Assembly: GCF_003666685.1 (NCBI RefSeq)
Contig: NZ_RCIZ01000009.1
Span: 150,528 to 214,527 of the forward strand
Direction: 5' to 3'
Length of the DNA stretch: 64,000 nt
Source of the DNA: Mesorhizobium sp. YM1C-6-2
GTDB taxonomy: Bacteria; Pseudomonadota; Alphaproteobacteria; Rhizobiales; Rhizobiaceae
Shown here: positions 29,989 to 39,346 of the stretch, one piece after another
Layout: every line of letters begins with the position of its first letter
Numbering within the stretch: the stretch's first letter is position 1
Notes under the pieces: model-generated
Databases searched by the model: none
What the model was told of the DNA's origin: nothing
The model's input: only the letters and a program-made list of their open reading frames with translations
Program-made: the position numbers and the translations under genes

Positions 29989-32064
29989 ATGCGTTTTGCC
30001 ACTGACACCGGAGGAACGTTCACCGACCTCGTCGTCGAAGGAGACGACGGCCATGTGCGCATGTTCAAGGCCTCGACCACCCCGGGCGATCCGATCCGCG
30101 GCGTCCTTGACGTGCTGCAGGTCGCAGCCGATGCGTACGGTCTGGACCGCGCAGAGATGCTGCGCAAGGGCGACCTCTTCATTCACGGCACCACCCGCGC
30201 GATCAACGCGATCGTCACCAACACAGTCGCCAAGACCGCGCTGCTAACGACCTGGGGTAACTCCGAAGTTCTGGTGCTGCGCGAGGGGGGGCGCATCGAG
30301 CCGTTCAACTTCACCGTTCCCTATCCGAAGCCGTACATTCCGCGCGCCCTGACCTTCGAGATTCCGGAACGGGTGCTGTTCGACGGCTCGGTGGATGTCG
30401 CGCTCGACGAGGAGGCGGTGCTGGAGATCATCGAGCGGCTGAAGGCCGAGAAGGTTGAGGCGGTCGCCGTCAGCCTTCTGTGGTCGGTCGTCAATCCGGC
30501 GCATGAGGAGCGCGTCGGCGAATTGCTCGCCAAGCATCTGCCCGGCGTTCCGGTCACGCTGTCGCATGAGGTGAACCCGATCCTGCGCGAATACCGCCGG
30601 ACCTCGGCAGCCGCGATCGACGCTTCGCTCAAGCCGTTGATGACCGCCTACATGGAGACGCTTGAATCGCGTCTGCGGGATGCGGGTTTCGAGGGGCGCG
30701 TGCTCGTGCTGACCTCTCAGGGCGGCGTGCTCGATGCCGCCGACGTTGCCAAGCAGCCGATCCACTCCATCAATTCGGGACCATCCATGGCGCCAGTCGC
30801 AGGCCGCTACTTCGCGCTCAGCGACGCGTCGACCTCCGACGCGATCGTGGCGGATACCGGCGGCACGACCTACGACGTCAGCCTCATTCGCGGCGGGACG
30901 ATTCCGTGGGCGAGGGAGACCTGGATCGGACAACCGTTCCGCGGCCACATGACCGGCTTCCCGTCGATCGACGTGAAGAGCGTCGGCGCCGGCGGCGGCT
31001 CCATCGCTTCGGTGGACGAAGGCGGCCTGCTGACGGTCGGCCCGCGAAGCGCGGGGTCGGTACCCGGACCGGTGTGCTACGGCAATGGGGGAACCGAACC
31101 CACCGTGACGGATGCGGCGCTGGTTCTGGGCTATCTGAACCCTGGAAACTTCCTGGGCGGCGCGATTACGCTCGATCTCGACGCGGCCAAGCGCGCGGTC
31201 GAGGAGAAGGTCGCGAAGCCGCTCGGCCTGTCAATCGAGGAAGCGGCGGCGTCGATCCTCGACGTGGTGACCGAGAACATGGTCCATGCGATCGACGATA
31301 TCACGGTCGCGCAGGGCTTTGACCCGGCGCAGGCGGTGCTGGTGGGCGGCGGCGGCGCGGCAGGCTTCAACAGCGTGCTGATCGCGCGGCGGCTCGGCTG
31401 CCGCAAGCTGATCATGCCGCAGGTGGGCGCGGCGCTTTCGGCCGGCGGCGGCCTGATCTCGGAGCTGACCAACAACTTCCGCGTCATCGCGGCGACGCGG
31501 ACCGACCACTTCGATTTCGACCTTGCCCGCAACGCCATCGCGGAGCTGAACCGGAAGGCCAGGACCTTCCTCAACAACACCGGCGAACAGGCGATCGAGA
31601 CCAAGGTCTCGTTCAGCATCGAGGGACACTATCCGTCGCAGGTCTGGGACATCGAAGTGCCGCTGGATGCGGACCGGCTGAGCACCGCCGAAGATGTGGT
31701 GGCGCTGGAGGAAGCCTTCCACCAGGTCCACGACAAGCTGTTCGCGGTGCGCGACGAGGGTTCACCCGTCGAGATCGTCGGGTGGCGCGTCGACATCGCG
31801 ATCAAGATCCGCTCCGGCGAGATCGGCCAGATGCACAACATCGCCTCGGACGACACCGCCACGACCCGGCGCTGCTACTTCCGTGAGACCGAAACGGCGG
31901 ACGTGCCACTGGTGAGCTTCGCCGCCATGTCGGAACACCTCAAGGTCGCCGGCCCGGCGATTGTGGAATCCCCCTTCACGACCATCGTCGTGTTCCCTGG
32001 CTCCGTCGCCTCGCGCGCCGCGTCCGGTTCGGTCGTCATCGATATCCCTGGAGAAAACGCATGA
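29989..32064 (+). CDS. hyuA: Hydantoinase/oxoprolinase subunit A
   Basis: A 691-aa ATP-dependent ring-opening or carboxylase-type enzyme subunit of the hydantoinase A family (N-methylhydantoinase, 5-oxoprolinase, acetone/acetophenone carboxylase relatives). The N-terminal ASKHA-type nucleotide-binding motif is FATDTGGTFTDLVV, with a second phosphate-loop at VADTGGTTYDVSLI and GGGGAAGFNSVLIA near the C-terminal half. The ATG follows GGGAGAAGAG. hyuB overlaps its stop by four bases, so the two subunits are made together. The substrate cannot be decided from sequence. Confidence 0.92.
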   Translation: MRFATDTGGTFTDLVVEGDDGHVRMFKASTTPGDPIRGVLDVLQVAADAYGLDRAEMLRKGDLFIHGTTRAINAIVTNTVAKTALLTTWGNSEVLVLREGGRIEPFNFTVPYPKPYIPRALTFEIPERVLFDGSVDVALDEEAVLEIIERLKAEKVEAVAVSLLWSVVNPAHEERVGELLAKHLPGVPVTLSHEVNPILREYRRTSAAAIDASLKPLMTAYMETLESRLRDAGFEGRVLVLTSQGGVLDAADVAKQPIHSINSGPSMAPVAGRYFALSDASTSDAIVADTGGTTYDVSLIRGGTIPWARETWIGQPFRGHMTGFPSIDVKSVGAGGGSIASVDEGGLLTVGPRSAGSVPGPVCYGNGGTEPTVTDAALVLGYLNPGNFLGGAITLDLDAAKRAVEEKVAKPLGLSIEEAAASILDVVTENMVHAIDDITVAQGFDPAQAVLVGGGGAAGFNSVLIARRLGCRKLIMPQVGAALSAGGGLISELTNNFRVIAATRTDHFDFDLARNAIAELNRKARTFLNNTGEQAIETKVSFSIEGHYPSQVWDIEVPLDADRLSTAEDVVALEEAFHQVHDKLFAVRDEGSPVEIVGWRVDIAIKIRSGEIGQMHNIASDDTATTRRCYFRETETADVPLVSFAAMSEHLKVAGPAIVESPFTTIVVFPGSVASRAASGSVVIDIPGENA

Positions 32065-33842
32065 GCACCTCGGCCAATCGCGCGCCTTCGAGCGGCTCCA
32101 TCGACGGCGTCAAGCTGGCGATCCTCAACAACCGGTGGGAGGCGGTCGCCCGCAAGATGGCGAACACCCTGCTGCGGACCGGCCGCTCCGGCGTGCTGGC
32201 GACCGCCCGCGACTTCTCCTGCTGCATTGTGACCGCAGACAACCGGCTGCTTGCGACGGCGGAGAGCATTCCGATCCACGTTCTGGTTGGGCCGGACATG
32301 ATGGCGCAATCCATGTGCGACCTTCACCCCAATCTGCGCCCGGGTGACGCCTTCCTGCACAACTCGCCCTATCATGGCTGTTCGCACGCGGCGGACCTGT
32401 CCGTGCTCGTGCCCGTATTCGACCAGGCGGGTCGGCACCGCTACACTGCGATCGTGAAGGCCCACCAGGCCGACATCGGCAACTCGATCCCGACGACCTA
32501 TTTCGGGCACGCCCGCGACGTCTACAACGAGGGCGCGCTGATCTTCCCGGCCGTGCAGGTCCAGCGTGACTACAAGGACATCGATGACATCATCCGGATG
32601 TGCAAGATGCGCATCCGCGTGCCGCAGCAATGGTGGGGCGACTATCTCGGCATGATGGGCGCCGGCCGTATCGCCGAGCGCGAAATCCACGCCATGGGCG
32701 AGGAGTTCTGCTGGGACGAGCTGGCCGGTTTCGGTGAGCAGTGGTTCTCCTACAGCGCCGAGCGCATGCGCACCGCCATCGCTCAGCTTCCGAAGAAGAC
32801 GGCGACCGCCTCCAGCACGCATGACGCGCTGCCCGGCACGCCGGAGGAAGGAGTGAAGATCAACGCCACCGTCGCGGTCGATTCCGAGAACGGCTACATC
32901 GATATCGATCTCACCGACAACATCGACGCACTCGAGCTCGGCATCAACGTGTCCGAGGCCTGCACGCGCACCGCGGCGCTGATCGGGGTGTTCAACTCGA
33001 TCGACCATCGCGTCCCGCGCAATGCCGGCTCGTTCAGCCGCGTCCGCGTGAAGCTTCGCGAAGGCGCGGTGGTCGGCATCCCGCAACATCCAACCAGTTG
33101 CTCGGTGGCGACGACCAACGTCGCGGACCGCATCAGCAACTCCGTGCAGACCGCGATCGCCTCGATGGACAGCCGCTTCGGCCAGGCTGAGACGGGCGCG
33201 CTCAGCCCTGCCACCATGGCGGTGATCTCCGGCAAGGATCCGCGCAAGGGCCGACCCTTCGTCAACCAGATCTTCCTGGGCGCGACCGGCGGTGCCGGCA
33301 CGCCGACGCAGGATTCCTGGATGACCATCGCCCACGCTGGCAATGCGGGCATGCTCTACATCGACAGCATCGAAATCCTCGAGCTCGCCTATCCGATCCG
33401 CTGCTACCAGCGCCGTCTCGTGACCGACTCCGAGGGAGCCGGCGAGTTCACCGGCGCGCCGAGCCTGATGGGTGAATACGGGCCGCACGGCTGCAGCATG
33501 ACGGTAAACGCCGTCAGCGATGGCACCGTGAACGCCGCCAAGGGCGCGGCCGGCGGCGGCGCGGCGCAAGGCGCCCGCCAGTTCCGCAAGCGCGCGGACG
33601 GCTCCCTGGAAGAACTGCCAGTTGTCGTGTCGGTGACCATCGCTCCGGATGAGCGGGTCGTCTCCTACTCGTGCGGCGGCGGCGGGTTCGGCGATCCTAA
33701 GAGCCGGGCCATGGAGAAGGTCGTCGCTGACCTTCGCGAAGGGCTCATCAGCGAGCAGCGCGCTCGCGATGTCTACGGGGTCACCGTGAAAGGTGACTTC
33801 GCCGTTGACCTGGCCGCGACGGAGGAACTCCGCTCGGCCTGA
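32061..33842 (+). CDS. hyuB: Hydantoinase/oxoprolinase subunit B
   Basis: A 593-aa hydantoinase B family protein, the partner of HyuA. Characteristic segments are GVLATARDFSCCIV, GDAFLHNSPYHGCSHAADL, KAHQADIGNSIP and YNEGALIFPAVQV early on, and the Gly-rich SCGGGGFGDPKSR close to the end. The subunits hydrolyse amide bonds in five-membered rings at the expense of ATP in the best known members. The coupled start (ATGA) implies a fixed ratio with HyuA. The transporter genes follow 43 bases downstream. Confidence 0.92.
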   Translation: MSTSANRAPSSGSIDGVKLAILNNRWEAVARKMANTLLRTGRSGVLATARDFSCCIVTADNRLLATAESIPIHVLVGPDMMAQSMCDLHPNLRPGDAFLHNSPYHGCSHAADLSVLVPVFDQAGRHRYTAIVKAHQADIGNSIPTTYFGHARDVYNEGALIFPAVQVQRDYKDIDDIIRMCKMRIRVPQQWWGDYLGMMGAGRIAEREIHAMGEEFCWDELAGFGEQWFSYSAERMRTAIAQLPKKTATASSTHDALPGTPEEGVKINATVAVDSENGYIDIDLTDNIDALELGINVSEACTRTAALIGVFNSIDHRVPRNAGSFSRVRVKLREGAVVGIPQHPTSCSVATTNVADRISNSVQTAIASMDSRFGQAETGALSPATMAVISGKDPRKGRPFVNQIFLGATGGAGTPTQDSWMTIAHAGNAGMLYIDSIEILELAYPIRCYQRRLVTDSEGAGEFTGAPSLMGEYGPHGCSMTVNAVSDGTVNAAKGAAGGGAAQGARQFRKRADGSLEELPVVVSVTIAPDERVVSYSCGGGGFGDPKSRAMEKVVADLREGLISEQRARDVYGVTVKGDFAVDLAATEELRSA

Positions 33843-33885
33843 TCGAAGAAGAAGAGTGGGAATAGACAACAGAGGAGAACTACGC

Positions 33886-35067
33886 ATGAAACATCTTCTT
33901 GCAGCGGTGGGAGCCGCGGCACTGTCGATCGCTCTCGCGGGCAGTGCTGTCGCTGAAGGCGATCCGATCGTGATCGGCGTCGCATCCGGTCAGACCGGCA
34001 CGCTCGCTCCGTGGGACCAGGGCGCGGCGCGCGGTGCCGAGCTCGCTGTCGACGACATCAACGCCAAGGGCGGACTGCTCGGACGCCCCCTCAAGCTGGT
34101 CGTGCGCGACACCAAATCCGATCCGTCGCTCGGCCCGACGGCCGCGCTGGAAGTGCTCGACGAGGGCGCCGAGATGGTGCTGGTTGCCTGCGACTATGAC
34201 TTCGGCGCGCCGGCCGCGCTGGCCACGATCTCGGCTGGAAAGATCGCCATGGCGAGCTGCGCCGCCGACCCCAAGTTCGGCGTCCAGGGCGTCGGTCCGC
34301 TCGCCTTCACAATGGCGCTGGCGACCAACGGCCAGGGCGCGCTTCTGGCGGAGTTCGCCGCGGAGCAGGCCGGATGGGACAAGGTCTACATTATGCAGGA
34401 CACGGCCATCGAGTACACCAAGTCGCTCTGCGAGAACTTCCGCAAGCGCTGGGTGGATTTGAAAGGTGAAGACAGCATCGTCGGCGAAGACACTTGGAAC
34501 GGCCTCAACGACAACGCGATTTCCGGCCAGATCTCGCGCATGAAGTCGGCCGGCGGCGACGCCAAGTTCGTCATGTGGTGCGGCTTTACAAACAATGGCT
34601 CGATGATGCGGCAGGTGCGTTCGGCCGGCATCGACCTGCCGATCCTGGCCTCGGAATCGATGGACGGCTCGCACTGGATCGAGGCGGTTCCGGACCTTTC
34701 CGATTTCTACATCGCGGTCTACGCTTCGATCTGGGGCAATGACCCCGAGCCCAGAATCCAGACCTTCATGGAGCGCTACAAGGAAAAGTTCAACGAGCCC
34801 GCCAAGATGGGCCACGTCGTCACCGGCTACACCGCTGTTGAAGCCTGGGCGCATGGCGTCGAGAAGGCCGGCAGCCTGGATGCCGAGGCGATCAAGGCTG
34901 CCATGGAGACGTTCAACAACGAGCCGTTGCTGACTGGTGGCGCCACCTTCACGCCCGAGCTTCACATCAACCTGACCAGCCCCATGCTGATGATGAAGGC
35001 GACTGGCGGCAAGTTCGAGTCGATCGGACGCCGCGCGGCCCAGACGGTCTATCCGCCACAGTTCTGA
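33886..35067 (+). CDS. Branched-chain-type ABC transporter substrate-binding protein
   Basis: Periplasmic binding protein of the LivK/HAAT class, 393 aa. Residues 1-23 are a signal peptide (KHLLAAVGAAALSIALAGSAVA). The mature protein opens with PIVIGVASGQTGTLAPWDQGAARGAELAVDDIN, typical of peripheral-binding type 1 proteins. ATG has the ribosome site AGAGGAG. It heads a complete importer of two ATPases and two permeases. Its ligand is probably the compound degraded by the flanking enzymes, not a branched-chain amino acid; this is inference from context. Confidence 0.92.
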   Translation: MKHLLAAVGAAALSIALAGSAVAEGDPIVIGVASGQTGTLAPWDQGAARGAELAVDDINAKGGLLGRPLKLVVRDTKSDPSLGPTAALEVLDEGAEMVLVACDYDFGAPAALATISAGKIAMASCAADPKFGVQGVGPLAFTMALATNGQGALLAEFAAEQAGWDKVYIMQDTAIEYTKSLCENFRKRWVDLKGEDSIVGEDTWNGLNDNAISGQISRMKSAGGDAKFVMWCGFTNNGSMMRQVRSAGIDLPILASESMDGSHWIEAVPDLSDFYIAVYASIWGNDPEPRIQTFMERYKEKFNEPAKMGHVVTGYTAVEAWAHGVEKAGSLDAEAIKAAMETFNNEPLLTGGATFTPELHINLTSPMLMMKATGGKFESIGRRAAQTVYPPQF

Positions 35068-35079
35068 CCGCAGCCCACT

Positions 35080-35104
35080 GCTGCCGCGGGAAACCCGCGG
35101 CAGC
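35080..35104 (+). other. Intercistronic hairpin after the binding-protein gene
   Basis: A perfect 11-base stem (GCTGCCGCGGG and its complement) with loop AAA sits 13 bases after the binding-protein stop, followed by CCCTTTC. Such hairpins often stabilise the mRNA of the binding protein or stop part of the transcripts before the membrane components, giving excess binding protein. Confidence 0.75.
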
Positions 35105-35126
35105 CCTTTCAACCGGAGGCAGCCGC

Positions 35127-35846
35127 ATGAACCGTACTCTTGCCGCGACCAACATCACCGTTCGGTTCGGCGGGCTGACCGTCATCCACGAGGTGGACCT
35201 GCACATCCGCCCGGCCGAGGTGCTGGGCCTGATCGGTCCGAACGGGGCGGGAAAGACCACCTTCGTCAACGTCCTCACGGGGTTCCAGAAGCCGAAATCC
35301 GGCTCCGTCCGTATCGGCGACACGGACATCACCTTCACCAAGCCGGAACATCGCGCCCGCTCGGGCCTCGTCCGCACCTTTCAGGCGGTCCGGCTGTTCT
35401 CGGCCATGACCGTTTCCGAAAACATCGCTGCCGCCGGGCTCGCCATCGGCCTTTCGCGGGCCGAGGTCCGCAACCGCGAACGCAGCCTGGTCGAACTGCT
35501 CGATCTCGGCGACTGGGTAGACGTCAAAGCCCGCGCACTGCCCTACGGCATCGAGCGCCGAGTCGGCATCGCCCGCGCCATGGTCTCCAACCCCGCCTTC
35601 ATCATGCTCGACGAGCCGGCCGCAGGCATGAACGAGGAAGAGGCCATGGCCTTCCTCGCGGTCGTCCGCGCCATCCGCGAGACCGGCGCCGGCGTGCTGC
35701 TGATCGAGCACAACATGGGTGTCGTGTTCCGGCTCTGCGACCGCGTCCAGGTGCTGCAGAGCGGCCGGACCCTTGCTGTTGGCACCCCCGACGAAATCCG
35801 CAGCCACTCGATGGTGCGCGAAGCTTATCTGGGGAGCTCGGCGTGA
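35127..35846 (+). CDS. livG: ABC transporter ATP-binding protein, LivG type
   Basis: Cytoplasmic ATPase of the branched-chain-type importer, 239 aa. Walker A GPNGAGKTTFVNVLTGF (about residues 38-54), LivG-like RTFQAVRLF at the Q-loop, Walker B FIMLDEPAAGMN and the switch His in LLIEHNM are present. The signature region reads LPYGIERRVGIARAM, where the usual LSGGQ is replaced by PYGIERR as in other LivG proteins. It overlaps livF by four bases. Confidence 0.93.
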   Translation: MNRTLAATNITVRFGGLTVIHEVDLHIRPAEVLGLIGPNGAGKTTFVNVLTGFQKPKSGSVRIGDTDITFTKPEHRARSGLVRTFQAVRLFSAMTVSENIAAAGLAIGLSRAEVRNRERSLVELLDLGDWVDVKARALPYGIERRVGIARAMVSNPAFIMLDEPAAGMNEEEAMAFLAVVRAIRETGAGVLLIEHNMGVVFRLCDRVQVLQSGRTLAVGTPDEIRSHSMVREAYLGSSA

Positions 35847-36601
35847 ACCATCTCCAGATCGACAACCTCACCGTCGTCTACGGCGCTGTCCGCGCTATCG
35901 CCGGCATCTCCATCCATGTCCGCCAGGGCGAGACGGTCGCGCTCATCGGCCCGAACGGCGCGGGCAAGACATCGCTGCTGTTCACGGTCGCCGGTGTGGT
36001 CGCGCCACGATCCGGAACGATTAAGGTCAATGACCGGGACCTCGCTGGCATGAGCGCCGAGGCGCGTGTCGCCAATGGTATCTCGGTGGTGCCGGAGAAC
36101 CGCGAGGTCTTCACGAAGCTCAACGTTCACGAGAACCTCCTGGTCGGCGCCAGCCTGCGCAAGGACCGGGCCGCGATCCAGGCCGACACCGATCGCATGT
36201 ACACGCTGTTTCCTCGCCTCGCGGAGCGGCGGCAGCACATGGCGGGTTTCCTCTCCGGCGGCGAACAGCAGATGCTGGCCATCGCCCGCGCGCTGATGGC
36301 CCATCCGAAACTCCTCATGCTCGACGAGCCGTCGCTCGGTCTTGCCCCGGTGGTCACCGACAAGGTTTACGAGGCGATCGGCGAACTGAAGAAGGGCGGC
36401 ACCTCGATCCTGCTGGTCGAGCAGAATTCAGAACGCGCCTTTGCCGTCAGTGACCGCGCCTACCTGATGCAGGCCGGCCGTCTGGTCGCAGAGGGCGCGC
36501 CGGCGCAACTCGCCCAGGACGGAATTGTCGAGCAGACGCTGTTCGGACGCGCCGCAGCGCGCATCGTCGGAACCCCGAACAATATACAGGTGACCCCATG
36601 A
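35843..36601 (+). CDS. livF: ABC transporter ATP-binding protein, LivF type
   Basis: Second ATPase of the importer, 252 aa. Walker A GPNGAGKTSLLFTVAG, LivF-type VVPENREVFTKLNVHENL, signature FLSGGEQQMLAIARAL, Walker B LLMLDEPSLGLAP and LLVEQNS are all intact. The GTG start overlaps the livG stop, and its own stop overlaps the livH start (ATGA), so the four membrane-complex genes form one coupled unit. Confidence 0.93.
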   Translation: MNHLQIDNLTVVYGAVRAIAGISIHVRQGETVALIGPNGAGKTSLLFTVAGVVAPRSGTIKVNDRDLAGMSAEARVANGISVVPENREVFTKLNVHENLLVGASLRKDRAAIQADTDRMYTLFPRLAERRQHMAGFLSGGEQQMLAIARALMAHPKLLMLDEPSLGLAPVVTDKVYEAIGELKKGGTSILLVEQNSERAFAVSDRAYLMQAGRLVAEGAPAQLAQDGIVEQTLFGRAAARIVGTPNNIQVTP

Positions 36602-37479
36602 ACGCCTTGCAGATGCTGATCGACGCCGCCAGCGTCGGCGGGCTCTACGCGCTGACCGCGCTTGGTCTCGGGCTGATCTTCGGCGTCATCGGCCTCGTGA
36701 ACTTCGCCTATGGCGAGTACATTATGGTGGGTGCCTACGTGCTGCTGCTGACCGCGGGCGTGCACTGGCCGTTCGCGATCCTGGCGGTGCTGATCTTCGT
36801 CATCCTGTTTGCGCTGGCGAGCGACTGGCTCGTGTTCCGCCAGGTTCGGCGTGCCCAGCCGGAAACGTTGATGATCGTTTCCTTCGGGCTGAGCTTCATG
36901 ATCCAGCACTTGTACGTGGTGCTTTTCGGCTCGCTGACCCGGACGGTGAACTTCCTGCCCGAGATCAACCGCAGCATCGAGATCGGTGGCCTGCGCGTGG
37001 CGGGCGTCAGCATCCTGCAGATCGCCGCCACGATCATCTTGACGACGGCGCTGGCGCTGGTGATCAACTACACGAAGATCGGCTACCAGATGCGCGCCGT
37101 GTCGGAGAACCCGCGCATGGCACGGCTGGTGGGCGTGAACAGCAACCGGATCGTCGCGGCCGCCTTCGCGATCAGCGCGGTGCTGGCGGTGACGGTGACC
37201 GTGCTGTTCGTCGCGCAGACCGGATCGATGACGCCGTTCTTCGGCGTGTCGCTGACGATGATCGGTTTCGTCGCGACGGTCATCGGCGGGCTCGGAAGCC
37301 TGCCGGGCTGCGCACTGGGCGGCTTCCTGGTCGGGGCGCTGACGACGCTCCTTCAGATGATGCTGCCGTCTCACCTGCAGCCTTTCCGGGAAGCCTTCGT
37401 CTTCGCCGCCGTGATCATCGTGCTTTTGGTTCGGCCGCAGGGCCTGATCGCCGTCCGGTCCGCATGGGAGCGTGTCTGA
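36598..37479 (+). CDS. livH: ABC transporter permease, LivH type
   Basis: Inner-membrane permease, 293 aa, with about eight hydrophobic helices. The start MNALQMLIDAASVGGLYALTALGLGLIFGVIGLVNFAYG contains the LivH hallmark GLVNFAYGE. The coupling region includes RAVSENPRMARLVGVNSNRI (EAA-like loop that contacts the ATPase). It overlaps livF by four and livM by one base. Confidence 0.93.
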   Translation: MNALQMLIDAASVGGLYALTALGLGLIFGVIGLVNFAYGEYIMVGAYVLLLTAGVHWPFAILAVLIFVILFALASDWLVFRQVRRAQPETLMIVSFGLSFMIQHLYVVLFGSLTRTVNFLPEINRSIEIGGLRVAGVSILQIAATIILTTALALVINYTKIGYQMRAVSENPRMARLVGVNSNRIVAAAFAISAVLAVTVTVLFVAQTGSMTPFFGVSLTMIGFVATVIGGLGSLPGCALGGFLVGALTTLLQMMLPSHLQPFREAFVFAAVIIVLLVRPQGLIAVRSAWERV

Positions 37480-38555
37480 TGCCAGCCAAACCGACTTCGA
37501 CCCCGGGCGAGATCCTGCGCTTCCTGGCGCCGCTGGCGGTCTGGATACTCGTCCTCGTCGTCCTGACCTTCACGCTGTCGTCCATCAGCCCCGCGATGTC
37601 GCGCATCGTGACGGACACGCTGATCAAGCTCGTGATGGTCACCGGGCTCTACATCTTCATCGGCAATTCGGGGATCCTGTCCTTCGGGCACGGCGCGTTC
37701 CTGATCGTGTCGGCCTATGCCTCGGCCTGGCTGACCATTCCGCCGATGATGAAGAAGGTGATCCTGCCGGGCCTGCCGGCCTTTTTGCAGACCGTCCACC
37801 TGGACCCGGTGCTGGGGCTCCTCGGCGGGATCGTGCTCGCGGTGCTGCTCGCGCTGGTGATCGGCATCCCGCTGATGCGGCTGAGCGGCATCGCCGCGTC
37901 GATCGCCACCTTCGCCTTCTTTGTCGTGATCTCGGTGATCTACAACAACTGGACCGGGTGGACGAAAGGCACGGCCTCCCTGGTCGGACTGCCGGTCTAT
38001 GTCGGGCCGAAGGTCGCGCTGCTCGCCGCCTGCGTGGCGCTGCTGGTCGCCTGGCTGTTCCAGCGATCGAGCTACGGACTGCTTTTGCGGGCGACGCGCG
38101 AGGACCTCGTGGCGGCGCGCGCCTCCGGCATCCCGGCCGAGCGCCTGCGCCTGCTCGCTTTCGTCCTCAGCGCGGCCGTGGCTGCCCTGGGTGGCGCGCT
38201 GTGGGGTCACTACAATGGCGCGCTGACGACGGCGAACAATGTGTACCTGAACCTGTCCTTCACCATCATCGCGATGCTGGTCGTGGGCGGGGTGCGCAGC
38301 CTGTCCGGCATGGTGGTCGGGACGCTCGCGCTGTCGCTCGTGGCGGAGGTCTTCCGCCGCCTCGAGATCGGCATCGACGTGTTCGGCCAGACGCTCGTGC
38401 TGCCGGGCGGCAGCCGTGAAGTGTTGCTCGGCTTCTGCATGCTGCTCGCGCTGATCCTGCGGCCGGAGGGCCTGACGCGCGGTCGCGAGCTTTCCTTCAG
38501 CAAGCGGAAGTCGCCACCGCTTGCGGCTACCCAGATCGTGGAGGCTGCCCGGTGA
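37479..38555 (+). CDS. livM: ABC transporter permease, LivM type
   Basis: Second permease of the importer, 358 aa, with eight to ten hydrophobic segments. LivM features are GNSGILSFGHGAFLIVSAYASAWL and the EAA-like loop LLRATREDLVAARASGIPAERLRL. The ATG shares a base with the livH stop (TGATG). The first dehydrogenase gene overlaps its end by four bases, placing transporter and enzymes on one transcript. Confidence 0.92.
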   Translation: MPAKPTSTPGEILRFLAPLAVWILVLVVLTFTLSSISPAMSRIVTDTLIKLVMVTGLYIFIGNSGILSFGHGAFLIVSAYASAWLTIPPMMKKVILPGLPAFLQTVHLDPVLGLLGGIVLAVLLALVIGIPLMRLSGIAASIATFAFFVVISVIYNNWTGWTKGTASLVGLPVYVGPKVALLAACVALLVAWLFQRSSYGLLLRATREDLVAARASGIPAERLRLLAFVLSAAVAALGGALWGHYNGALTTANNVYLNLSFTIIAMLVVGGVRSLSGMVVGTLALSLVAEVFRRLEIGIDVFGQTLVLPGGSREVLLGFCMLLALILRPEGLTRGRELSFSKRKSPPLAATQIVEAAR

Positions 38556-39346
38556 GACTCGACTGCACAGACAAGCGCGTGGTGGTGACCGCCGGCGGCT
38601 CCGGTATCGGCCTCGCCATTGCCGACGCGTTCCGCGACGCCGGTGCCCGCGTGGCCATCTGCGATGCCGACGCGGATGCCGTCGCACGCTCTCGCCACAT
38701 CGCCAGCCAGTGCGACGTGGCCAATGAAGCGCAGGTCGCGGCCTTCTTCCAGCTTGCCCTGTCCGAATTGGGCGGGATCGATGTGCTGGTGAACAATGCC
38801 GGCATCGCCGGGCCGACGAAGAAGCTAGAGGATGTGACGCTGGACGAATGGGAGCGGACGCTGGCCGTCAACCTGTCCGGCCAGTTCCTCAGCGCGAAGG
38901 CGGTGATCCCGACGATGAAGGGCCAGCGATCCGGCGCCATCATCAACCTGTCGTCGACCGCCGGCCGGATGGGCATGCCGCTGCGCGGGCCTTACTCGGC
39001 CTCGAAATACGCGGTTCGCGGCCTGACGGATGTGATGGCCATCGAGCTTGGCGAATACAACATTCGCGTCAACGCGCTGATGCCGGGCATGGTGGCCGGA
39101 CCCCGGCTCGACCGGGTCATAGCCGAGCAGGCGGCGTCAAAGGGCATGGATGGCGCGGCTTACATGAACCTGCTGCTGCACAACGTGTCCATGCACAAAA
39201 CCGTCAGCGCGGCCGATGTCGCAGCAATGGCGGTTTTCCTTGGCTCCGATACGGGCGCGACGATCTCCGGCCAGTCGATCGGCATCTGCGGCAATTTCGA
39301 GAGCTATCGGTCGCCCCTCGTCACCCAGGAGGTCGCTCATGGCTGA
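38552..39346 (+). CDS. Short-chain dehydrogenase/reductase (first copy)
   Basis: A 264-aa NAD(P)-dependent SDR. The cofactor loop is TAGGSGIGLAIA (about residues 13-24), NNAG is present, and the catalytic Ser, Tyr and Lys are in INLSSTAG and YSASK. The GTG start overlaps livM by four bases (GTGA). It likely oxidises a hydroxyl group of the imported compound or an intermediate. Its end overlaps the next SDR gene by eight bases. Confidence 0.9.
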   Translation: MRLDCTDKRVVVTAGGSGIGLAIADAFRDAGARVAICDADADAVARSRHIASQCDVANEAQVAAFFQLALSELGGIDVLVNNAGIAGPTKKLEDVTLDEWERTLAVNLSGQFLSAKAVIPTMKGQRSGAIINLSSTAGRMGMPLRGPYSASKYAVRGLTDVMAIELGEYNIRVNALMPGMVAGPRLDRVIAEQAASKGMDGAAYMNLLLHNVSMHKTVSAADVAAMAVFLGSDTGATISGQSIGICGNFESYRSPLVTQEVAHG